From the NCBI RefSeq assembly GCF_003086295.3, contig NC_092054.1:59125546-59189545 (forward strand): DNA of 64,000 nucleotides, given 5' to 3'. The notes beneath the pieces are model-generated. The model worked only from the letters and a program-made list of their open reading frames with translations, was not told where the DNA came from and searched no databases. The translations under genes and the position numbers were made by a program. Numbering within the stretch: the stretch's first letter is position 1; each line of letters starts with the position of its first letter. This document shows, in pieces, positions 34,729 to 43,522 of the stretch. The DNA is from Arachis hypogaea. Taxonomy: Eukaryota; Streptophyta; Magnoliopsida; Fabales; Fabaceae.

Positions 34729-34746
34729 TGGCGTCGTTGCCGGGGA
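34729..34746 (+). other. E2 primer-binding site
   Basis: TGGCGTCGTTGCCGGGGA, three bases after the LTR end. It has one C-to-T difference from the perfect tRNA-Asp complement. Confidence 0.85.
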
Positions 34747-34796
34747 ATTGCAAACGTGTGCGTTATTATTGGTTATTGTAAATATTTTTCTTTTAC

Positions 34797-36465
34797 TTGT
34801 TTATTTGTTTTTGTTTTTCCCTTTTATTTCCATTAGCTACTATAAATTCTCACCCCTCTCGCTTTGAGTTTGGTTCTAATATTGTTGAAAGGAATGAAAG
34901 CTATAGCAGGAACATGCATCAAGGTCAGAGCAATCAAGGATGGATGGAGCCACAAGGACTTGATCAACCCTTTAGGCAACAACACCCTCCACAGTATCAC
35001 AGACGACGACCATTCTACAATGCATGCCAAGGCAATAGATACGGTGGATCCCTTTGTAGTTACCAACAAGTTCCACCCTGTGCTTATGAACCACCCTCTC
35101 AACATAGCTTTGAACCACCACACTCACAAGTTCTTTTTCACCATTCACCACCGTATGACCCTTATCCACCACAATTCCAATCCAATTACTCCCAAGAACC
35201 ACCACCGCAATATCCACCATCTCCATATCCTTATCAAGAAGAACCACCTCTGTATTATGAGCCCTCTCTCCCAACCAATGAACCCTCATATCCACCCCAA
35301 TCTTCAATGGATGACACCCTTCGTGTTCTTCTTCAAGGGCAAGCGAAGATGCAAAGGGACGTACTGGAACTCACTACTACCTTAACCGGGGTAGTAAATA
35401 AATTAGCTTCCCAACATCTGAGCACTCAAAGTACTCCCATGGCTATATGTGGGGAATCAAAAGAAGAGCGAAGCATAAAGGAGACACTAGAAATTTCGGT
35501 GGACAATGAGGAGCATGGCTTTGTATTGGAACAAGTGGAGGAAGCCATAATAGTTGTAGAGGAAGAAGTGGTTGAAGATTTAGATGCTGAACCTCTATGG
35601 GAATCGAGAACTGTAAAGGATTCTGCCGAGAAGTTCGAATTTGATGCCAAGGAGGATGGTGCATAACCTCCAAAGCATATACCTTGTGAAAAATTGGACG
35701 GAACAGACCAAGAAGTTGATTCCATAGGCAGTGATGATCATGAATCAAGCTCTCCTAGTCACGAGCTTACATCCGCAACTGAACTCCTTGAGCCTGGAGA
35801 GCCTTATCCAAGTGAATACGAAGATAATGTCAAGGTAGATTTCTCTCAACCTCCAACTTATGACTTGAGTGACGAGGAAGACATAGAAGACTTTGATCAA
35901 GACGCAGTTACAGTTGAAGAATTTTGCAAAGAAGTGGCGGAATTCACAGAAGAAAACAAGGGAGTAGAGCTTACAAAACCACTGGAAACACCTATCCCAA
36001 GGCCATTACCACCTAATACAAGCTTCAAGTGGGTACAATCCTTAACCTTTATCTTTAATTTTCCACTTGAATATGGATTGCTTGAAACAGATGGCCAGCT
36101 TAGAGCTCTCTGCGGTTTTAAGAGTAAGAGGGAAATGGCTCGTACTCAAAGCTGGTGTGCAAGATGCAATAAGGTTCCACGCTTCAATCTGAAGTGCACG
36201 GCTTGGTATCAAGTTCAATTGAATGGGTCTTGGAAGGCATTTGGTCATCTTGGTAAGAATACAACTTCCAAACCGCCCGGCTGGAAAAATACAATTCCAG
36301 ACAAAGGCGGGTGCAAAAGAAAAGTTTGGGATCCTGGAATCTATTCTGAGAATCAGTTTGAAGCTGCTCAAGGGCTTTACATGCCTAGTTTGGGACCCCG
36401 GAGGCTGTTGGAATTCCAAACACTGGTGGAGATTTTTGGATGAATTCAAGCATAAGCCACCATAG
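34797..36465 (+). pseudogene. E2 ORF1: same unrecognised protein as E3 ORF1, broken
   Basis: Homologous to E3 ORF1 over its full length. The E3 start codon (MNSHPFG) corresponds here to ATA (INSHPSR), so the start is lost; the open frame runs in from 34797. N-terminal Pro/Gln/Tyr-rich region, then SSMDDTLRVLLQGQAKMQRD, a Glu-rich region, an in-frame TAA at 35664, more acidic text, then PLEYGLLETDGQLRALCG, Cys residues, VWDPG and, after a frame change near 36345-36375, the ending VWDPGGCWNSKHWWRFLDEF. Conservation of the ends between two diverged elements shows this was a real protein. Function unknown, likely gag-like by position. Confidence 0.75.
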
Positions 36466-36514
36466 CAGGAAACTCATCAAATGTCCAACTTAAGGGCTTT
36501 AACTAAAAGTGCTA

Positions 36515-36532
36515 GGTGGGAGACAACCCACC
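36515..36532 (+). other. E2 hairpin GGTGGG-AGACAA-CCCACC
   Basis: A perfect 6-bp stem, 50 bp after the ORF1 end, identical to the E3 copy and paired-substituted relative to E1 (ATTGGG/CCCAAT). It lies between ORF1 and the CpG array. Confidence 0.75.
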
Positions 36533-36673
36533 ATGGTATGATCGTTTCTTTTTCAATTTTATTTCGTGTTGTTTGTTTTTATTTTATTTTAATTTCATTG
36601 AACCTGGAATTATTTATAGCATCTACATTGGCACTGCATACTGCATACTGCATAATTGCATTTAAAAAAAAAT

Positions 36674-37105
36674 CATCCCACGCGAGCGCGCAGGCCACGC
36701 GTGGGCATGAAATGGAAATCGGCGTAAAGATCCAACGCCCAGAAAGTTGGGCTGGAATCGTGCGGCTGGTGTGAGTTTAGCACAAACCGGCCCACGCGTT
36801 CGCGTCCCTAACGCGAACACGTCACTTGCACAACATTCATCCCATGCGAAAGCGTGAGCGACGCGTCCGCGTCGCGTGGATATTATGGCCCCCTAAATGG
36901 AAACAGAGAGTTGTGCCAAAAAGACACTGGAACTGTGCGTCTAGCACAATTCACAGCGACGCGTTCGCGTGCCTCATGCGTCCGCGTCACTCATCTTTTA
37001 CCCAACTTACGCGATTGCGTCAATCACGCGACCGCGTCATACCCCTTTTTGCCTGAATCACGCGGTCGCGTGCCCCACGCGTTCGCGTGGATTTGAATCC
37101 ACTAA
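36674..37105 (+). repeat. CpG-rich palindromic minisatellite of E2
   Basis: Words CACGCGTTCGCGTCC, ACGCGACCGCGTC, ACGCGGTCGCGTG and GACGCGTCCGCGTCGCG over about 430 bp. It occupies the same position as the E3 array and uses the same word family as the E2 LTR blocks. Confidence 0.9.
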
Positions 37106-37520
37106 CTCCAAGTCACGCGAACCCTAACCCCATCGCGTCCCCTAACCCTCTTCCACTCCCCTCCGCCTCTGTAACCCCCTCTGCAACCAAACTCCACCAC
37201 CCAAACACCACCACCGCTGCGCCAACCACCCCCAACCACCCAGACTACTCTGCGGCACCCCCCTCTCTTCTCTCTCCCCTTCTTCTCTTCCCTTCCCTTC
37301 CACTCCCCTCCGCCACTACCCCCCACCGCGGCCAACCTCAGACCGCCGTCTCCCACCACCACAACCCTCACCCCCAACCTTCTTTCTATCACCGCCCTTT
37401 ACCCCTAACTCAACCCCAACCTCCACCCCGCCCCTGCTCCACCACCGCGCCGCCGTGCCCCCTCCCAGCGCCGCCGCGTCACCACCACCATCTCTCTTCC
37501 CTCATCTCTGTTCATACACA
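37106..37520 (+). other. C-rich tract of E2 with G-quadruplex potential on the minus strand
   Basis: A run of CCACC, CCCTAAC and CCTCT words about 400 bp long. At 37122-37148 four C-runs are separated by 3, 7 and 3 bases, which makes the minus strand a candidate G-quadruplex. A 169-codon open frame across it is explained by the composition (Pro, Thr, Ser, His) and I do not call it a gene. Confidence 0.55.
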
Positions 37521-38557
37521 TACCAGGTTTCGCCAAACACCGATTTCTCTATCATCCGTAGTTAACTGCATATCTTTTAGATTCCATTCAAATTAGGATA
37601 GTTAGAGATGCATATTTGTAGTGGATTCTAGGTCGTTAGGTAGCTAGGATGTGGTTAGTGGATTTAGGCCTGATAATTATGCCATTCTTGCTACTTGTTT
37701 TATCTATTTCGCAATTCTGATTTTGCTGTGATGGTCATATTGTTCATATATTGTTCTTCCTTGTTTCTTGCTACTGTTACACTGCTCTTTCATGTTCATG
37801 TTATTTGTCTCTCTTTGCAGCTCTATTTAATTTTATATGAACTGATTTTTCCTGCTGTTTATTTCCCGGGTACATCCAATTTTAGCCAGAATGCTGCCCA
37901 ATTTTCTGCAAATTGTTTCATTTTTACATTCATGTATTGGTTTTGGCAATTTTGAATTTTGCACTACTTAGCTACAACCAAACCAATTCATGCATGCACG
38001 GGCTAGCATTCTTACTCCTTTCGATTCCTTGGTTAATAAATTGCATTATTGATGATTTCATTTTAATTTTTGCTACTCTCGTATCTATCTGAATTATCAT
38101 CAATAACCTGATATCCTTGCTTGAATATGAGTTAACTGTTCTTTAAATTTGAAAATCTCTTGTTACCTAGGAAACCGATCATCATGCCACTTACTTTAAC
38201 TTTCTTTTAACTAACTCACTGCTTTAACTTTCTAACTTCCTTTCTCACTCCTAATCATTTTCACTTTCAAACTTCTCTTTTCGATTTTTCACTAACTACT
38301 TTAACTTTCTAACTCAGGGCATGATCCTTGTTTTTTCCTATTTAACTTGAATTCCGCTTATCATATCTTTTGGATTGCATTTTTTTTCTTTTCAGACTTT
38401 TTCACTCGAATACAATCCAAATTGCACATATATTTAACTCATTTCATGCTTCTCTTGCTCTCTTGCCACTCTATGCTTATATTGCTGTTATTCTATTTGC
38501 CTACTTGGTTTCCTGCTTTTGTTCTTCAATTATATCCTGGAATTTTTGCTTTACAGG
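37521..38557 (+). other. E2 interval before ORF3, ending in a splice-acceptor-like site
   Basis: About 1 kb of T-rich, gene-free DNA ending TTTTTGCTTTACAG at 38556, one G before the ORF3 ATG. E3 has the same CAG-G-ATG arrangement. It reads like the 3' half of an intron that would allow ORF3 to be made from a spliced RNA. Confidence 0.5.
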
Positions 38558-39956
38558 ATGTCTGACCCTTAACGCAAAGGAAAAGGCAAAGCAACCACTG
38601 GCAAAAGAAAAAGAGACAAATCCTCTATGACTATCCTCAAAATTTTGCATGATGATTCCTGGTGGGAAAAGAACTTTACCCCGCAGGAAAAGGCTGACCA
38701 GCTCCTCCCCGCCACAGATCAGGTCAAATTTGCAAACAGATACTGTGAGCTAAAGCATCCAGTATTTGCCACTTCCAGGAACCTGTACCTAGAAAGAACT
38801 CTAAAAATTTCAGAAGAACTATAGCAGTACACCTCTAAACAGATAAAACAGAGAGGCTGGTTCTTCTTGGAACAAAACTTGACAGAAGTCAATGCTTCCT
38901 GGGTCAGAGAATTTTACTGTAACTATTTCAAGACCTCCCTGGATGCAGTGCACCTCAGAGGGAAACAGATTTTGGTCACTGAGGAAGCTATTGAGGACAT
39001 CCTCCACCTTCAGCCTAAGTCAGATCAGCCTGACGGTTACCAAAAGGCTGAAGAGGATATGAAATTTATGAGATTTGACTGGGATGCTGTCAAGCAGAGA
39101 ATAGCCCTTGATCCTACTATCCCATGGGTCATGGGAAAGAACACAGTGATGCCTAAGGGAATCAAACTGATATATCTGAATGATGAGGCTCAGCTCTGGC
39201 ACCAGATTCTGAGCAACTATGTGATGCCAAGCACTCATGAGACAGAGCTGCCCGCTGCTATGATCACCCTCATCTAGTGTGTGATGGAGGGTAAGGACCT
39301 ATATCTTCCACGTTTCATCTGGTATTATATGGCCAGGATCCATGTCAGAGGCACTCTCCCTTTCCCTTATCTGATCACCCAGCTAGGCCGTCGAGCTGAC
39401 GTGCCTTGGGAGCTGGCTGATGCGAAGCCGACTGCTGCAGACTGCAAGAAGATCATTCCTCACAGCAGGAAGTTTTAGGCTTTAGGCTACAGACCCCCAT
39501 TCTTTACCGCTCCTGATGAGGCAGCCACACCTTCAGCTGCTCCCTCTGCATCCACTGTTGCACCAGCCTCATCCACTGTACATCCACCTGCTCTTGAGCC
39601 CATTTATCATCTGGTTCACCGCCTCTTCGCCCGCCTAGATCATATGGAACATCGCGACAAGCGACGCTATGAGGGTGGATGATCACGAGGAGGAGACACA
39701 TCTGAGGTGGAGGGCGGATGATCACGAGGAGGAGACATATGCCCAGGCTGAGCAGGCAAGACCAGAGCAGACAGCGCCACAGCATGAGGAGCCACACCAG
39801 ATCCAGGCCGCAGACCCGGAGATCCCTCTCCGGTCAGAGCCTCCACTGCAGTAGACAGATCCTCCTATACTTATCCAGTCTGCAGCCCTTCAGGCCACCA
39901 CAGAGACTCCAGCAGCCCATCCTTCCGGTGATGACACTTCTTCATACCCAGCTTGA
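38558..39956 (+). pseudogene. E2 ORF3: plant transposon-associated protein, broken
   Basis: One frame of about 465 codons with in-frame stops at codon 5, near 38822, 39275 and 39476, and a frame change near 39660. It has a basic head (KGKGKATTGKRKRDK), then RGWFFLEQN, WVREFYCNYF, LRGKQILVTEEAI, FDWDAVKQRI, AQLWHQILSNYVMPSTHETE, and LPFPYLITQLGRRADVPWE. This is the same order of motifs as E1 ORF3 (RGW, EFYANAW, VRGKYLDF, ARGWLEFIQ, SIIPTSNWSE, FPHLICHLC). The Ala/Pro/Glu tail contains a short direct duplication (DDHEEET). Stop TGA at 39954. It is inactive in this copy. Confidence 0.75.
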
Positions 39957-39959
39957 GTG

Positions 39960-39998
39960 AGCATCGAGGACGATGCTATATTTTAAGTGTGGGGAGGT
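39960..39998 (+). other. E2 internal second PPT with RGGA hairpin
   Basis: AGCATCG-AGGA-CGATGCT (39960-39977, 7 bp), then ATATTTTAAGTGTGGGGAGGT. It starts four bases after the ORF3 stop. The tract equals the one at the 3' LTR, 1.75 kb downstream. Confidence 0.8.
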
Positions 39999-40967
39999 CG
40001 CCATCCCTAGCTTATCTTTTTGGTGAACCACTACAGACTCTTCTATCTTATTTTGTTTATTTTTCTGTATTTTTATTTTTATTTTTATTTTTCAGTACTT
40101 GCACATTGTTCTTTTGCTGTATTTTTACTTTATTTCTGCATTTTGCACTTTAGTTTATATCTTAGACATTTAGTTTAGTTTGCAATTCTAAACTTATTAG
40201 TTATAGAATATGTGGATTAATTAGTATAGTTTACCCTTTTAGCATATAATAGTTTGATTTAATTGAAAATAAAAAGAAGTAAACTAGAGACTTTAACATA
40301 ATCAAACATCCACACACCTTGTATATATAGCATTACATGTTAGTTAGTTAACAATATTTCTTCAAGGAGAAACACTAAGATTTTAAGGGCCACCCTAAGA
40401 TTTACATTGAGAATAATGGGAACTCTTGATTTCTACTTGCATGACATACATAACTGATATATGGTTTTTGAGTCAAAAGAACACACAGCCTGTGAGTTTT
40501 GAGCTTAATTGTATGGTTACATTCAAACCATAAATTTCATTCCTGTGTGTTTTGTCTTCTTTTTCATTATGGTGTTCTTTACTTTGTTTTAATCTATATG
40601 TCCAATATAGAATATAGATACATACCAAGAGATGATTGAGGCCATCATGTGAATTTTTCCTCACTTATCCCAAATTAGCCTACCTTTTACATCACCCTTG
40701 TTAGCCCCCTTAAGCTTTTTAATCCCCTCTCGTTCTGTAACCACATTACTAGCCTTAAGCAGAAAAACAAAATAAAAAAATCCCAAGTTGAATCCTTAGT
40801 TAGCTTAAGATAGATATTGTGTATTATTTAAGTATGGGAAATTTTATGGGATCATGGGATGATAGAAACAAAGTAGGGATGTAAATTGAATAAGTTATTT
40901 CAGAAATTTGGGAAGCATGCTCATGTGAAATTAAAATAACTAAATTACCATGTGCATAAAAAAAAAA

Positions 40968-41016
<49 letters not shown>

Positions 41017-41727
41017 GTATTTAAATAAGGGGATACAAAAATTCTCCAATTGCAAAATAAAAAGAATTAATGCACATGGGACAAAATTTCAAAATTAAAT
41101 TTAATACATGAGCTTGTAATACAAAGTGGAAAATTTGGGTAAATAGGTAAAGGAACTTTAAAATTATATAAAGTATGTATATGTTAGGTGAAATCTTAGA
41201 CTAATCAAGGATTCACTTTATTAGCTCACTTAGCCTTATACGTAATTACGTATACCCTTACCTTTACCTTGGCCCCATTACAACCTTCAAAAAGACCTCA
41301 TGATTTTTGTATGTCTATATTCAATATTTGTTGATTGGTTAGATGAAGAACAAAGTTTTAGAAAGCAAGGATAGAAAAAGAATAGAGTGATTAACCCAAT
41401 AAACACTGAGTGACTAGAGAGTAAACACAAAAATCTAGTGAGGGTTCAATAGCTCATTCCCATATATCCATGTTTAAATTGTTAATTGTCTTGCAAGTTT
41501 GTGAAATATTTTAACCCAACTCAATTGTAAACATGTTTTAATTTTGTTTGGCCTTACTTGTACATATATGATTCCTTGAAAATATGAAACAAATTAACCA
41601 CATGTAAGATTTATATATATAGGTGGATAATAACTAGAGTTGCATGATTCATGTAGGTAGTTTGCATTTAGAATAGAATGCATTGCATGAGATTCCACCA
41701 TTCTAACTTTACCTTTTCTCTTGGATT
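39999..41727 (+). other. E2 noncoding interval between its two PPTs
   Basis: About 1.7 kb, AT-rich, with an (AT)n tract at 40971-41013. No supported frame. It corresponds to 27795-29196 of E3 and possibly 11522-12616 of E1. Confidence 0.55.
40971..41013. repeat. (AT)n microsatellite
   Basis: About 21 uninterrupted TA units after an A-run, inside the E2 3' noncoding region. It is likely length-polymorphic. Confidence 0.95.
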
Positions 41728-41765
41728 TAGCATGAGGACATGCTATTGTTTAAGTGTGGGGAGGT
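41728..41765 (+). other. E2 terminal PPT with RGGA hairpin
   Basis: TAGCATG-AGGA-CATGCTA (41728-41745, 7 bp), TTGTT, then TAAGTGTGGGGAGGT against the 3' LTR start at 41766. Confidence 0.85.
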
Positions 41766-42227
41766 TGATAAACCCATATTTTATGATGTATTTTGTGCTC
41801 AATTTAAGTTATTTATTCAATACTTCACCCACTTATTCATGTAAATTGCATGGTTTTTGATGAGCGGATAATTTATACGCTTTTTGGCATTGTGTTTAGT
41901 ATGTTTTTAGTAGGATCTAGTTACTTTTAGGGATGTTTTCATTAGTTTTTATGTTAAATTCACATTTCTGGACTTTACTATGAGTTTGTGTGTTTTTCTG
42001 TGATTTCAGGTATTTTCTGACTGAAATTGAGGGACTTGAGCAAAAATCAGATTCAGAGGTTGAAGAAGGACTGCTGATGCTGTTGGATTCTGACCTCCCT
42101 GCACTCAAAGTGGATTTTCTGGAGCTACAGAACTCGAAATGGCGCGCTTCCAATTGCGTTGGAAAGTAGACATCCAGGGATTTCCAGCAATATATAATAG
42201 TTCATACTTTGGCCAAGAATAGATGAC

Positions 42228-42345
42228 GCAAACTGGCGTTAAACCCCAGATCTCTGCCCAATTCTGGCGTCCAGCGCCAGAAAAGGATCCAAAACCAGAG
42301 TTGAACGCCCAAACTGGCACAAATACTGGCGTTCAACTCCAAGAA
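42228..42345 (+). repeat. TGGCGTT palindromic words in S2
   Basis: AACTGGCGTTAAACCCCAG, TTCTGGCGTCCAGCGCCAG and ACTGGCGTTCAACTCCAAG, variants of the E1 interior minisatellite carried in the LTR. Confidence 0.8.
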
Positions 42346-42457
42346 GGACCTCTACACGTGCAACACTCAAGCTCAGCCCAAGCACACACCAAGTGGGCCC
42401 CGGAAGTAGATTTATGCATCAATTACTTATTTCTGTAAACCCTAGTGACTAGTTTAT

Positions 42458-42465
42458 TATAAATA
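42458..42465 (+). promoter_or_regulatory. TATA box of S2 LTR
   Basis: TATAAATAGG about 600 bp into the LTR. The E1 copies have a weaker TATAAGTA at the same place. Confidence 0.6.
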
Positions 42466-43500
42466 GGACCTTTTACTATTGTATTAGACATCTTTGGATG
42501 CCTGGTTCTTAGATCAGAGGGGCTGGCCATTCGGCCATGCCTGGACCTTTCACTTATGTATTTTTAACGGTAGAGTTTCTACACTCCATAGATTAAGGTG
42601 TGGAGCTCTGCTGTTCCTCAAAGATTAATGCAAAGTACTACTGTTTTCTATTCAATTCATCTTATTTCGCTTCTAAGATATTCATTCGCTCTTCAACCTG
42701 AATGTGATGAACGTGACAATCATCATCATTCCCTATGAATGCGTGCCTGACAACCACTTCTATTCTACCTTCGACTGAATGAGTATCTCTTAGATCTCTT
42801 AATCAGAATCTTCGTGGTGTAAGCTAGAATGATGGCGGCATTCAAGAGAATCCGGAAGGTCTAAACCTTGTCTGTGGTATTCCGAGTAGGATTCAATGAT
42901 TGAATGACTGTGATGAGCTTCAAACTCGCGATTGCTGGGCGTAGTGACAGAACGCAAAAGGATAGTAAATCCTATTCCAGCATGATCGAGAACCGACAGA
43001 TGAATAGCTGTGCCGTGACAGGGTGCGTTGACCATTTTCACTGAGAGGATAGGATGTAAACCATTGACAAGGGTGATGCCTCCAGACGATTAGCCGTGCT
43101 GTGACAGGGCATTTGGATCATTTTCCCGAGAGAAGACCGAAAGTAGCCATTGACAATGGTGATGCATTACATAAAGCCAGCCATGGAAAGGAGTAAGACT
43201 GATTGGATGAAGATAGCAGGAAAGCAGAGGTTCAGAGGAACGAAAGCATCTCTATTCGCTTATCTGAAATTCTCACCAATGAATTACATAAGTATTTCTA
43301 TCCCTCTTTTATTATTTAATTTCGAAAACTCCATCACTATTTTATATCCGCCTGACTGAGATTTACAAGGTGACCATAGCTTGCTTCATACCAACAATCT
43401 CCGTGGGATTCGACCCTTACTCACGTAAGGTATTACTTGGATGACCCAGTGCACTTGCTGGTTAGTTGTGCGAAGTTGTGAACCATGGTATTGGCATCAT

Positions 43501-43522
43501 GTTTTTGGCGCCATTACCAGGG
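43501..43522 (+). other. PBS-like relic inside the S2 LTR
   Basis: GTTTTTGGCGCCATTACCAG resembles the true PBS context of E1 (GTTTTTGGCGCCGTTGCCGG) but lies inside the LTR. Degenerate counterparts are in the E1 LTRs (9873-9894 and 18774-18795, minus strand). Confidence 0.65.

Noticed and set aside
25717..37105. CpG-rich blocks as CpG-island promoters of host genes
   Set aside because: They follow element boundaries and repeat family-specific palindromic words; there are no host genes nearby.
37122..37148. Telomere-like CCCTAAC words
   Set aside because: Only two imperfect units, inside a retroelement; no interstitial telomere array.
37087..37596. 169-codon Pro/Ser/His-rich open frame
   Set aside because: Explained by the C-rich composition; the opposite strand also has an open frame there, and there is no conserved counterpart in E3.
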